This document shows, piece by piece, positions 24,219 through 33,360 of a stretch of 37,091 bases of DNA. Both the position numbers and the translations under genes were made by a program. Source of the DNA: a virus; the IMG/VR virus record IMGVR_UViG_3300033149_000442, positions 1 to 37,091 of that record. The stretch is one strand, 5' to 3'. The notes below the pieces were generated by a model. The model was given only the letters and a program-made list of their open reading frames with translations, was not told where the DNA came from and did no database searches. The first letter of the stretch is position 1, and each line of letters starts with the position of its first letter.

Positions 24219-25887
24219 TTATCTCCTGAATATTAGAGGGAGCTGATTACCTCTTGGTTTTGTTAATTCATCTAAGTCTAGAAAATCTTCTATAACTTGT
24301 ATATTCTTCTCTGCCGCAGCTTCTACACTTAAAGATTTAAGTCTTTGAATTGTATGCTCTCTTGACAAGGCATTTTCTAGTTCACCTAAATACGAGCTAA
24401 ATACCGGAACTTTACTGTCAGGTAGTGATGTTCTCCCCCACTGGACAAACTCATGTATCTCTTGACTGTTCTTAGGCACTTTATTATATCCCGGAAACAG
24501 TTCAATTGATTCAAATCCCGGATAGTTGTCACGAACTGCCACAGCGTAGGCTAGCTCAGGGCTTGTCCCATTCAACACTGCGAATTTATACTGAGCTTCT
24601 GTCTGTACTTTTTTCTTTAAAGCAATCTGACCGTTGATGTTATCCATCATCTTCTCAATCATTCCCATAGGTTTAGTGAACTCTTGGAGCTTATCGAAAT
24701 ATATCTTAGCCTCTGCTGTCGCTAATGGTTTCCCTATCCTAGTCTTCTTTAATTGGTGAATAGTTCTTTCCCATCTCTCTGCTGTTTTAGCATCTATGTT
24801 TTTTGTATGTACCAACTGATTAAGAGATTCTCTAACCTTGTCTAGATCAGCAGGGGTTTTTGCGTTATACACTTTCTCAGATATAGAGTAACTACTTGTA
24901 GTTACTATCTCCTTAAACCTATCATCTGCAAAGTTTAGTAGTCCACCAAACGCCGAGTATGCTACACTACCTTCCTTACCCATCTCTATAATCTCATCTT
25001 TGATCTTAGCGATTACTTTAGGATCTTCAGTTTTAGCTAAAGCAGAGTAAGCGTTAGCTGCGTTCTCAACTTGAGTCTGCTTAGTATTTGCATCTAATTG
25101 TTTCTGTATCCTATCTTCCTCTTTCCGTCTAGTAGATATAGCTTGGAGCTTCCTATCTCTAATATTCTTTAAAGCTTTGTTCTGATCTTCTGTATTGTAT
25201 AGGTGACTATACTTATTGATTAACAAGTCCACAGCTTGATCGTAGTTCCCCTTCTGGATATGTCCTTCAATAGCTGAGTCAATCAGCGGTCTATGCCCTG
25301 CGAATACAGCTTTAGTAGTTGTATCCTGTGAGGCTCCTGTGTCGGCCATGATCCCACCAACAGTTGATGTGTAGTCTGTAACTATCTCATCAATAGCTTC
25401 GGGGCTAGTGAAAGCCTGTCCGTTCAACTTACTAGTTGTAGCTTCAATTCCTTGAGCAATGAAGTTCTTCTGCTTAGTTAATCCGTTAGCAATAACACCT
25501 TGGCGTACACCATTGATTAGCCCGTTACCAGTTATATTAAACTCAGTACCATACTTACCACCGTACTTCTTATCGTACTCTTTAAGTACAGAGTTAAGTA
25601 CATCAGCAGACTTCCTATCATAGAACTCTTTATCATCTGCTCCTGACCCACCTCTCTGACTTAGTTGTTCATTTAAATCTTGGAGTTTTCTAGTCATAGC
25701 CTGTTTGAAATCAGCTTGTGCTAAAGTCTTCTCTGCTCTAGCTTGCCTCTGCTCTAGTTGATGTAACTTAGAACCAACTGCTGATACACCTCTACCCGCC
25801 TATCCTCGCTGCTGACGATGATTGGAATCCTGTAGGGTTTGAAGGAGCTAATCTTTGACTCTCTTTGAATGATGGTATCGTTGCCAT
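24219..25887 (-). CDS. Internal virion protein (gp15-like), reading frame broken by an apparent +1 frameshift
   Basis: An ATG at 25887 opens MATIPSFKESQRLAPSNPTG..., which ends at TAG (25792-25794) after 31 residues. Shifting +1 at GGC-GGG-TAG continues as GRGVSAVGSKLHQLEQRQAR and runs on into the long frame through MTRKLQDLNEQL to 24219. The two frames overlap only in the six bases 25794-25799. The joined protein is about 555 aa. The first part matches how gp15-like internal proteins begin, so the ATG at 25697 alone would give a truncated protein (492 aa). The rest is helical with long charged segments. Either one extra G in a GGG run (mutation or sequence error) or recoding at a GGG-UAG site explains it. 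Confidence 0.7.
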
Positions 25888-25894
25888 AGTTATC

Positions 25895-26285
25895 CTATAT
25901 TAAGCTTGCCGAACCAGATAGGATAGTCCCACCGGCTTGTAAGAAGTTAGTTGTAGGGTCTGTTAATCTCGCTGCATTAGCTCTAGCTGCATGTGCTTTC
26001 AACGCTGCTTCCTGCTCTAAAACTGTCGTTAAGTATATCAATAGCAGTACCAGAAATCTCAAAGCCTGATGCTCCAAGTCCGGCCATCTGCTCACCTATC
26101 TGTAGTTCAGACTGACGTGCAAATATGTCTTGCTCACGTTGAGAGGCTGCCGCAGCAAACTCAGCTTGCTCATCCAACCATAAGGCGTTCTGTCTCTCAG
26201 CTTCCGCTTGAGCTTTGTTAGCTTGTATCTTCCCAAATACACTGAGGGCTGAACCTGCTGCAAATAGGGCTAGACCTGGTGCCAT
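25895..26285 (-). CDS. Small internal virion protein (gp14-like), reading frame broken by an apparent +1 frameshift
   Basis: ATG at 26285 opens MAPGLALFAAGSALSVFGKI..., with a coiled region AEAERQNALWLDEQAEF, typical of gp14-like internal proteins. This frame turns nonsensical after ILNDS (residue 88) and ends at 25983. A +1 shift within the AAAA run at 26019-26022 (TTTT on the coding strand) continues as LEQEAALKAHAARANAARL, TDPTTNFLQAGG and ends at TAG 25895-25897. That tail is what such proteins normally have. Joined length is 129 aa. GGAGG seven bases before the ATG supports this start. The stop lies 7 bp before the gp15-like ATG. Confidence 0.7.
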
Positions 26286-26286
26286 A

Positions 26287-28395
26287 TTAACCTCCGTTAT
26301 TAGACCCTCTCATAACCATACCTAGTATGTTCATCGGGAGAGGCTCATCTGTTTCCACTATTACAAAGTTCTCATCATCTGGTGACTGAGGTAAGTCCAC
26401 TTGAACATTACCAGAGAACTCTACAGTAGGGTCTTCTAATTCAAAATCATATAGTGACGAACCAACAGAACCATAAGTCCCTGTCTTCGTCTTATATAGT
26501 TTAAGTGTAACACGATCTATTCTATTTATATCGCCCTGACTATTCAAGAGTGGATTAGGCCCTACCTCTAAATTAAGAGTGATTAGCCTAGATGTGTACT
26601 GTAGTCCTACCAGTAACGTAGCTCCTTCGACACCCGGAATAACATTACCTGAACCATCTACAGTTAAATCCTTGTAGACAGTACCAGTAGTTACGTCGAT
26701 AGCTGTTACCACTGTACTAGCTGCGTATGAAGTAGGATACTCACCCGGAGTTCCTCCCTCTATAGTTAATTCAGAATAGTCTAAGTAGTGATCGAAAGCT
26801 TCCTTATCAGTCAGACGTAACACCTGCATACCCACACCACTTGGTGCTACATAGCCAACAAGGTCAATCTTGTCTGTGATTACGTTTAAAGTATCGTCAC
26901 CGGATAATTCTTTCTCTACATAGAAATCAACTACATTACCTTCTACTGGTACAGAACTAAATCCTGTAACCTGTGCTGATCTGTGGAGAGTTACTGAGTA
27001 TAATTTATTATCATCAGTCATGAAATATAAAGTATTAGAAGGTGCATACCAAGTTAATTTCTTTATCCTAGAACTGCCTATTAGATCGTCTGAAAGAGTA
27101 GTAATATTCCTAGAAATGAAAGAACCATTATCATTCGAGTAACCAATCTCGTGTATAGACTTCCTATCTCTTGATACATAGTAAATAAAGTTATCAGCAG
27201 ATGAAGCCTGTATAGATGCTCCACCTTCCCTAGTTTGTGGTAGTGCTGTCCCCGCTGCCATATCCACGGCGAACTCTGTAGATGTAGTGCCTACTAGTAA
27301 AGTCCTAGCTGACTTCATCCAAGAGATTGCATCGCCTTGGGAATCCCCTAGTGTCCTCTCGAAAGGGGAAGCGGCTGTTACTACAGGTGTCCTACTGTAA
27401 GTACCTTCCGACCCTTGAGTGGAATCGAAGTAAAAATTAAACTCAAACATAGACCCTACTTCTGAACTCCATAGAGTTGTAGGTTGAGTCTTGTTACCAC
27501 CGAAGACTAATGCTCCGTTATGCATCTGTACGGTCTTAGGCCATCCACGATAGTTAGACCAGTTGGCTTCATACCAGTAATCCGAGGCTGCTCCTGTAGG
27601 AGTATTAGCGACTAGGACAACAGTACCGGATACCGATGTTGAACTATTGTATGTAACAACCTTAAAAGCATACGTATTAAAGTTGGGAGCTGTTCCACCT
27701 TGATCTACATAGAAGAAAGTGTTCTCATGCCCTTCATCAAATATAGGATCAGAGGCTACGAACGTAAGTGAGGCCCCAATAGTAGGCGTAGCACTTGGTG
27801 ATATAGTTGTAGATGTATTATTAGGCTTACCTATAGGCATACCAAATACTCTGTGTGTATTAACTTGGCTAGTTGAATCAGCTGATAAAGTTATCTCATC
27901 AGTCCAGTTCTGGAACGTGAACTTACTACTTAACGGTAGCGCACTTGGGAAAGTCTCGCTGATTATAATAGGCTCTAAATCACCAGTGGCGTGTACTATA
28001 ATTAAGTCTCTATTATGCTGTACCCAACCTAATTGAGAAGCGTCATCCACGTTCTCTAAGTTAGTAATAACCCCTGCACTTATAAAATCGTTTGTAAACG
28101 TAGGGTCATTCTCCTGATATATCTCAGCGTTGTTACCAACTTTTACAATGACGTTAACAGTAGAACCATCGAGTTGTGTGAATGGGATACGAGTGTAGTT
28201 ACCTAGAGTATCTACGAAATCATTCCCACCAAGTTTAAATCCATTACGCCTAGATGCTCCACCTGATCTGTAGATGTGCATGTTAGTCAGTTCTTTTAAA
28301 CCTGTCTTATACTCATTCACCTCTGTACGTGAAACTAGCTTAGGGCTGACCTGCCCAGAAATGAATGAGTTCTGCATATAGTGATATCTAGGCAT
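26287..28395 (-). CDS. Tail tubular protein B (T7 gp12-like nozzle)
   Basis: 702 aa starting MPRYHYMQNSFISGQVSPKL. The opening SFISGQVSPKL...TEVNEYKTGLKELTNMHIYRSGGASRRNGFK is characteristic of the podovirus tail-nozzle family. The body is beta-rich with WTDEITLSAD and ANWSNYRGWPKTVQMHNGAL. It follows the gp11-like gene directly. It should form the distal tail tube through which DNA passes. Confidence 0.85.
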   Translation of the reverse strand: MPRYHYMQNSFISGQVSPKLVSRTEVNEYKTGLKELTNMHIYRSGGASRRNGFKLGGNDFVDTLGNYTRIPFTQLDGSTVNVIVKVGNNAEIYQENDPTFTNDFISAGVITNLENVDDASQLGWVQHNRDLIIVHATGDLEPIIISETFPSALPLSSKFTFQNWTDEITLSADSTSQVNTHRVFGMPIGKPNNTSTTISPSATPTIGASLTFVASDPIFDEGHENTFFYVDQGGTAPNFNTYAFKVVTYNSSTSVSGTVVLVANTPTGAASDYWYEANWSNYRGWPKTVQMHNGALVFGGNKTQPTTLWSSEVGSMFEFNFYFDSTQGSEGTYSRTPVVTAASPFERTLGDSQGDAISWMKSARTLLVGTTSTEFAVDMAAGTALPQTREGGASIQASSADNFIYYVSRDRKSIHEIGYSNDNGSFISRNITTLSDDLIGSSRIKKLTWYAPSNTLYFMTDDNKLYSVTLHRSAQVTGFSSVPVEGNVVDFYVEKELSGDDTLNVITDKIDLVGYVAPSGVGMQVLRLTDKEAFDHYLDYSELTIEGGTPGEYPTSYAASTVVTAIDVTTGTVYKDLTVDGSGNVIPGVEGATLLVGLQYTSRLITLNLEVGPNPLLNSQGDINRIDRVTLKLYKTKTGTYGSVGSSLYDFELEDPTVEFSGNVQVDLPQSPDDENFVIVETDEPLPMNILGMVMRGSNNGG

Positions 28396-28403
28396 TTTAT
28401 CTC

Positions 28404-28997
28404 CTACGGTATATCGTGCACAAAAGGAATGTCAGAAGCAAAGTGATCTCTAGCTACCAAGAAACTATCATCAGTCAACTGAGGAGGTGTTCCTTCCTGA
28501 GCGTTGAATGACCTAGCTTGTGCTAGTGCGAACTCTTTCTCTTGCTGTAATTGCGACCTATAAGCTTTATCCTGCACTAGTGCATAAGATAAGTCATAGG
28601 CTATATCTAAGGCTAGGGCTTCTTCAAAAGCAGGTGAGAATATATCCTCATCAACTTCTGCGATATACCTAACTCTGATTGTATCATCATTTGCTAATAT
28701 AGTTTCGCCTTCCATCTTCCACTCTTTAGATAAGACTTCCAAATCTAAGATTCTTAAATAATCTGTTGGTAGATCGAATTTGTTATCAAACCCAAATACA
28801 GGTACTTCACCTGTAGCAGTGAGTTCTTCTCTTTGGATAGCGAAGTTCCAAGGATCATTGTAAAGCATCTTACGCTTTGACTTTGAGTATTGTTGATTGC
28901 AGAGCTTAGCTCTTTTATTGTTATCTGTAAGAGCAGTGATAGGTTCCGCCCCTAATTTGATTAATGCTGAATTGCAAATATCTAGCTGCGTAGCCAT
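28404..28997 (-). CDS. Tail tubular protein A (T7 gp11-like adaptor)
   Basis: 197 aa starting MATQLDICNSALIKLGAEPI. The N-terminal ICNSALIKLG...QQYSKSKRKMLYNDPWNFA is typical of gp11-like head-tail adaptor proteins, which form a 12-fold ring between portal and nozzle. An ILDLEV strand region and a helical C-terminus follow. It lies between the decoration gene and the nozzle gene. Confidence 0.85.
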   Translation of the reverse strand: MATQLDICNSALIKLGAEPITALTDNNKRAKLCNQQYSKSKRKMLYNDPWNFAIQREELTATGEVPVFGFDNKFDLPTDYLRILDLEVLSKEWKMEGETILANDDTIRVRYIAEVDEDIFSPAFEEALALDIAYDLSYALVQDKAYRSQLQQEKEFALAQARSFNAQEGTPPQLTDDSFLVARDHFASDIPFVHDIP

Positions 28998-29017
28998 ATC
29001 ATCTCCAAGAAAAGGGA

Positions 29018-29045
29018 AGCCCTTGGTGGATAGTTACCAAGGGCT
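29018..29045 (-). terminator. Rho-independent terminator upstream of the gp11-like gene
   Basis: Perfect 10-bp stem AGCCCTTGGT (29018-29027) and ACCAAGGGCT (29036-29045), 8-nt loop, then TCCCTTTTCTT on the - strand. It follows the decoration gene and would lower expression of tail genes relative to capsid genes. Confidence 0.8.
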
Positions 29046-29054
29046 AAGAGTATT

Positions 29055-29510
29055 CTAGTCGATTACGTATAATAGTTCAACTTTAACTAAGTCACCAGAC
29101 CAACCAACAGAATCAACTGATGCTGATAAGATAACGTCAACGTCTTCAGAAAAACGCTTGTTAATTAGTCCTGCTTCTGTAGCAGATAAATCTCTTTCCT
29201 CGTTTACAGCCGCGTTACCTGCGATACCTGCGATAAAAGAATCAGCGTCAGCTGCTTCGTTCTCACCTGCTCCATTACCTAGAGCTAAAGTACCACCAGT
29301 ACCACCCGGAGCTACGATGTGTGCTTTAACAACAACAGCGTTAGCAGGTAGTTTGGCTACGAAAAGAGAATCAGCAGTAGTGATCTCTGCACCTAATGTA
29401 ACGTCAGCGTAGATACGTCTGATACGTCCATTTAATTCACCCGGAAGTAATTTCTCAACAGGCTCGCTGATAAGAGACTTCTGGTATTGATTTGAATAAA
29501 AGTTAGCCAT
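29055..29510 (-). CDS. Probable capsid decoration/minor head protein
   Basis: 151 aa starting MANFYSNQYQKSLISEPVEK. It is beta-rich and Ala/Gly-rich (GGTGGTLALGNGAGENEAAD), without Cys. Its place directly after the major capsid gene, between an RNA hairpin and a terminator, suggests high expression and a structural role such as head decoration. The family is not named by me. Confidence 0.6.
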   Translation of the reverse strand: MANFYSNQYQKSLISEPVEKLLPGELNGRIRRIYADVTLGAEITTADSLFVAKLPANAVVVKAHIVAPGGTGGTLALGNGAGENEAADADSFIAGIAGNAAVNEERDLSATEAGLINKRFSEDVDVILSASVDSVGWSGDLVKVELLYVID

Positions 29511-29527
29511 TGCTATCTCCTCATAAG

Positions 29528-29545
29528 AGAGGGCCGAAGCCCCCT
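29528..29545 (-). other. UUCG-capped RNA hairpin between capsid and decoration genes
   Basis: On the - strand AGGGGGC-TTCG-GCCCTCT forms a 7-bp stem (one G-U pair) closed by the extra-stable UUCG tetraloop. On the + strand the same spot has an A-C mismatch, so the element is built for - strand RNA. Without a following T-run it may be an mRNA end-stabiliser or processing site rather than a terminator. Confidence 0.65.
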
Positions 29546-29554
29546 AAGTTTTTA

Positions 29555-30490
29555 TTATTCTTTACAGAAAACTTCTACAACACGTACTTCTTCCATACGT
29601 GTTCCACCGATAGACATTGATGCATACACTTGGTGAGCATAATGTTTACCCGGAAGCTCGTCGATTCTACCTTTAACTTCTGAAGCAGTAGCTAAAAGAA
29701 CACCCGGCATAGACCAAGCAAAACAACGTCTTGAACCGATTGGCATAGTAGCACTACCGGCTCCAACAGAACCGTCAGTCTCATCGTAAGTAATAGCCGC
29801 AGTAGTTACAGGAAGTCTTTCAATTCTGATGAATTTGAATCCCATAAAAGTATCTACGTCACCTTGTACTAGAGACTTAACAGAAGCGTAGTCAGCGTTA
29901 GTGATTTCTAACTGACCTAACATGTTATCTAACTGCTCAGCAGTGATAGCCATGTAAAGTGTTTCGTCAAAGATTTCATTTTGGTTAAACTTCTTCTTGA
30001 TCGCTCTCAAAGTTTTAACAGTAAGACCTGAACCAGTAAGAGTTGTTCCGTCAAAACCTGCGATTCTGTTTGAATCTGCTAAGTCTACAGGAGTTCCACC
30101 ATCAACACCTGCTGATGCTGTACCTAAAGCAGAATCAATAATCACGTCATCCATAGCTCTTGCAAGTGCCATCTTAGCAGCTTGAGCATATTCAGACTCA
30201 GGGTTCATGATGATACGAAGCTTATCTTCCTTATCAACTAAATCAGCGTGGAAGTAATCTTCAGTAGTTACTCTACGTCTTGAATGTGGAGTGTCTTGGT
30301 AAGTAGTATCAGAGTGACGACCTGTTTTCTTCATAGCCGTTACTGCACCGATTCTGTCATAAAAAGCAGATTCAGCATTTTGTGTTTCTCTTCTTACGAA
30401 TGGCGCAAGACGAGAATCTTTCTGTTGAGCTAAGTGGAAAACATTACTTGAGTATTGCTTAACCATAGCTTCTGTAATTTGAAAAGACAT
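29555..30490 (-). CDS. Major capsid protein (Phage_capsid_2 family)
   Basis: 311 aa starting MSFQITEAMVKQYSSNVFHL. The N-terminal FHLAQQKDSRLAPFVRRE and the block SAFYDRIGA...GRHSDTTYQDTPHSRRRVT are hallmarks of the Phage_capsid_2 (HK97-fold) family. Further conserved-looking parts are EYAQAAKMALARAMDDVI and the ending RMEEVRVVEVFCKE. Scaffold gene upstream and decoration gene downstream agree. Confidence 0.9.
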   Translation of the reverse strand: MSFQITEAMVKQYSSNVFHLAQQKDSRLAPFVRRETQNAESAFYDRIGAVTAMKKTGRHSDTTYQDTPHSRRRVTTEDYFHADLVDKEDKLRIIMNPESEYAQAAKMALARAMDDVIIDSALGTASAGVDGGTPVDLADSNRIAGFDGTTLTGSGLTVKTLRAIKKKFNQNEIFDETLYMAITAEQLDNMLGQLEITNADYASVKSLVQGDVDTFMGFKFIRIERLPVTTAAITYDETDGSVGAGSATMPIGSRRCFAWSMPGVLLATASEVKGRIDELPGKHYAHQVYASMSIGGTRMEEVRVVEVFCKE

Positions 30491-30503
30491 AAACTATTCC
30501 TTG

Positions 30504-30533
30504 TTACGTTTAAGTTATTGTTATTACGTTTAA
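30504..30533. repeat. Pair of 10-bp direct repeats 20 bp apart upstream of the capsid gene
   Basis: TTACGTTTAA occurs at 30504-30513 and 30524-30533. The 20-bp period, about two helical turns, would put both on the same DNA face. They lie in the capsid mRNA leader and could bind a regulator or arise by chance. Confidence 0.45.
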
Positions 30534-30583
30534 CTGTTATCCTTATGGGCAGTTGAGTTCATACCTACATGTCTTGGGCCATA

Positions 30584-30616
30584 CGGTTATCCTATAGATA
30601 TACAATAGAATAACCG
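30584..30616. promoter_or_regulatory. 33-bp inverted repeat upstream of the capsid gene
   Basis: Arms CGGTTATCCTAT and ATAGAATAACCG are complementary at 11 of 12 positions; the odd pair becomes G-U in - strand RNA, giving a 12-bp hairpin with a 9-nt loop. It overlaps a possible promoter -10. It may be an operator, or an RNA hairpin in longer late transcripts. Confidence 0.6.
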
Positions 30617-30629
30617 ATACATGCGTCAA
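30602..30629 (-). promoter_or_regulatory. Possible promoter for the capsid gene
   Basis: On the - strand TTGACG (30624-30629), a 16-nt spacer and TATTGT (30602-30607). The 146-bp gap between the scaffold and capsid genes, unusual in this packed block, supports regulation here. The -10 lies inside the inverted repeat. Confidence 0.4.
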
Positions 30630-30636
30630 GTCAAGC

Positions 30637-31491
30637 CTAACTAGCTAAAACTTCCTGATATTTCAACATATCAGCTACAGCTTTAGAGTGGTTAGGGTGA
30701 TCTTTATTCCAGTAAGGGTGATCCATATCAGCCATCATGGAGTTAGCTTTATCCTTAGCTTCATCTTTAGTAAGACCAAAGTGCTTAACAGCGTTTGGAT
30801 CAAACGTATCTTCGTTCATCTTGCTTCCAAGGTTGGCGAAGAATTTAATAAGTGTAGGGTCAGTAGCTAATCCTGATTCCTTTAAGTAGTTCTTAAACGA
30901 GTCATCAGCCAGAGTATTGAGAGCCTCTCTTGCTGTTGCCACCTGCTTGTCGAAGCCGTTTCCCCACTCCTTTCTAAGTGAAGCCAAGTTTTCTTGCTGA
31001 GTAAGCTTCTGTGCTTCGGCTGCTTCTGCGTTAGAAGTTTCGATTTGTCCGTGTAAGAACCCGAACATTGCTTCTGCTTGCTTCGGCATGACTCCGGCTT
31101 TATGTGCAGTTTCGATAAAGGATTTCTTAAAGTCGTCACCATACTTAGCTTCTCCAAAGTCTACTTCATACTTGTCAAGCTCAGGTCTACCTAGCTTATT
31201 GTAAAATGCACTGATGTCTTCTTCAGTTGCATGTTCATCAGGAAGAACGATCTTGTCCTTACCAACCATCTTCTGTCCATGGATATAACTCTTAACTAAT
31301 GAGTTAATGTCCTTGATAGCTCCCATAGATGGGTCATTAGCTAGTTCAGAATCAACACCTGCTAACCATCCTTCTGAGATAGTTGTCGGCTCTACTGGAT
31401 CAGTAGTAGTCGTAGTGTCAGGCGCTCCACCTCCTGTTAAATCAACAGGGTCAGTAGCTTGTTCTTGTTTCATGTAATACTTAAATTTCAT
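30637..31491 (-). CDS. Head scaffolding protein
   Basis: 284 aa, ATG at 31491 with GGAGAAAG upstream. The N-terminus is acidic and Pro/Thr-rich (DPVDLTGGGAPDTTTTTDPV); the rest is helical, with a coil-like region EAAEAQKLTQQENLASLRKE. It matches podovirus assembly proteins in length, composition and position between portal and capsid. It should guide capsid assembly and be absent from mature virions. It overlaps the Bbp19-like gene by 11 bp. Confidence 0.8.
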   Translation of the reverse strand: MKFKYYMKQEQATDPVDLTGGGAPDTTTTTDPVEPTTISEGWLAGVDSELANDPSMGAIKDINSLVKSYIHGQKMVGKDKIVLPDEHATEEDISAFYNKLGRPELDKYEVDFGEAKYGDDFKKSFIETAHKAGVMPKQAEAMFGFLHGQIETSNAEAAEAQKLTQQENLASLRKEWGNGFDKQVATAREALNTLADDSFKNYLKESGLATDPTLIKFFANLGSKMNEDTFDPNAVKHFGLTKDEAKDKANSMMADMDHPYWNKDHPNHSKAVADMLKYQEVLAS

Positions 31492-31753
31492 AATCTTTCT
31501 CCAATTGTCCTTTAACGATTCTTGCGAATTGCTCAGGGTCGGTGTTTATAGTTTTAAGGATACGCATCACTACTGAGCGCGCACCCTCGTTATAGGCGTG
31601 TACGTGTGGGTCTGAATCGAATGTACTGTCGAGAATACTAAACGTCTTCATCAGATCGTGTAATACAATCTGACCATCTTCCGAATTAAATACAGCACTG
31701 TATCTTGAAAACAGTGCTACCTGTTCCTTTTCTTTCTTGCCAAAAATATCCAT
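31481..31753 (-). CDS. Bbp19-like small head protein
   Basis: 90 aa. The core GQIVLHDLMKTFSILDSTFD followed by HAYNEGARSVVMRIL matches the Bbp19 structural-domain family found between portal and scaffold genes in many podophages. Exact role is unknown. Its ATG overlaps the portal stop (TAATG). Confidence 0.8.
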   Translation of the reverse strand: MDIFGKKEKEQVALFSRYSAVFNSEDGQIVLHDLMKTFSILDSTFDSDPHVHAYNEGARSVVMRILKTINTDPEQFARIVKGQLEKDYEI

Positions 31754-33357
31754 TAAACATTCGCCTCCGTTGCTGTCTTGGCTACATCAGCTTGTTGCTG
31801 AGCAGTCTCAAGTTCTTGTTGTTCTTTCATCTGTTGTTGTCTCTGCTGTCTTAATGTAGCAACATCTTCCTCATCTAGTAAGTACTTAGCGTTCAATCCG
31901 AACTTAGCTACTGTATCCCTAGTGATAACATCACCATTAAAGTTATCTAGCATCTGCGGTTTAGTCTGTGCTAGTGGAGCGATCAAGTTAAATACTCTAA
32001 CTAGGTCATCTGCATCTGCTGTCTTCTGTGCCTTAGCGATCTGAGATACGAACTCAACCTCAACACCCCTACCTTGGATAATCTCTGGCGCAGGTTTGAA
32101 TAGACCCTTCTTAGCTAGGATAGAGAACACTCTATCCACTAATGGCTTCAATAATTCAAAGTGCTGTCTACCAAGTACAGGCCCTAGCTTACGTAACTGC
32201 TCCTCTCTTCTCTGAACAATCTCCGTAGCTGTCATTCTATCAGCTTCACGAATCTGTAACTGGTCAATGAAAAAAGCTTTCTCAATATCACCTGTAGTTA
32301 TCTGAATCAACTGCTCACCTAGGCCCGGATTAGACCCTGTAGTGATCGGCTCAATCCTATCCTTAGTACCTGCTCTATAGTAGTTAATACTCCCCGGAGC
32401 AGACCTTAGTGGTAATACAACACCTGTATCTGGTGCCTGTAATGGTGGGTTGATCGCCTTCTGAGCTGCCTGTATCACAGACTTCTTCATCTCATTAAGC
32501 ATACGAATATCAGGCATTGCTGTCATAGCAGGTGACCTACCATATACCTCACCTGAAACCTTAGACCAACGAGTTACCACATACGGCATCTCATTGAACC
32601 CTGATTCCTTAAGCACATGTCCATCCTCTAACACAACATGAAAAGATGCGAAGGGCTTATTCGTTACATTTATCTTCTGTGGGTCAAACGATTCTCTTGG
32701 CTCTACCAAATGAATGATGGTGAACTTCTTCTGTTCAGCATCGTTAAGAGAATCCTTGATAGTATCATTAACATTATCTTCACCAAATTCTTGTATAATC
32801 TGGCGAGCTGTCATCTGACGTTTAAAAGCTACAGTATCAACTAAGCCTTTGTTGTTCTCATCAATATACGCCATATAGATCGGACGTGATAGGAACCTAA
32901 CTCCTAACTCATCGTCTTCCTCAATCAATAGTAGCGAAGTACCAAAACTACCTAAGTCCATAAATACTTCATGTATCTGTGGTTGGAAGTTCGATTGGTT
33001 CATTACATTAATCATTCTTTCTGTAGAATCCTGCAACCACTCCTGTACTGATTGGAGTGCATCTAAGTCTCTATCACCAGATGACAAGCCAAACCAAGTC
33101 GTCGCCGGGTTTGTGAGCATCCCGTGTAATGCCGAAGCTAATGCTTCGTTTGTGTGGATTGGCATACCTGTGAAGATACGTCTTCCACGCTTGTCCCCGC
33201 CAGTTCTTGTTTGCCATATATCATCCTTGTTAGGAATTACATATCGGGCGACTTCTTCCCAATTATTCTCCCAATTAACTCTCTGACCTTCCATACGCTT
33301 AAACTTGCGTAGAACTTTCTGACCTGTTTCATTTGAATCTGTCGTTATAATAGTCAT
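31753..33357 (-). CDS. Portal (head-to-tail connector) protein
   Basis: 534 aa. WENNWEEVARYVIPNKDDIW and ALASALHGMLTNPATTWFGL are typical of the head-tail connecting protein family of T7-like podoviruses. The C-terminal 40 residues are Gln-rich and coiled (RQQRQQQMKEQQELETAQQQ). It forms the 12-fold portal ring that docks the terminase. Ribosome-binding sequence AGGATAAG lies just upstream of the ATG. Confidence 0.9.
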   Translation of the reverse strand: MTIITTDSNETGQKVLRKFKRMEGQRVNWENNWEEVARYVIPNKDDIWQTRTGGDKRGRRIFTGMPIHTNEALASALHGMLTNPATTWFGLSSGDRDLDALQSVQEWLQDSTERMINVMNQSNFQPQIHEVFMDLGSFGTSLLLIEEDDELGVRFLSRPIYMAYIDENNKGLVDTVAFKRQMTARQIIQEFGEDNVNDTIKDSLNDAEQKKFTIIHLVEPRESFDPQKINVTNKPFASFHVVLEDGHVLKESGFNEMPYVVTRWSKVSGEVYGRSPAMTAMPDIRMLNEMKKSVIQAAQKAINPPLQAPDTGVVLPLRSAPGSINYYRAGTKDRIEPITTGSNPGLGEQLIQITTGDIEKAFFIDQLQIREADRMTATEIVQRREEQLRKLGPVLGRQHFELLKPLVDRVFSILAKKGLFKPAPEIIQGRGVEVEFVSQIAKAQKTADADDLVRVFNLIAPLAQTKPQMLDNFNGDVITRDTVAKFGLNAKYLLDEEDVATLRQQRQQQMKEQQELETAQQQADVAKTATEANV

Positions 33358-33360
33358 ATC

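Noticed and set aside
25895-26095. Independent 66-aa gene
   Set aside because: Its first third is meaningless and its last 41 residues are the expected tail of the gp14-like protein, so it is better read as the shifted half of that gene.
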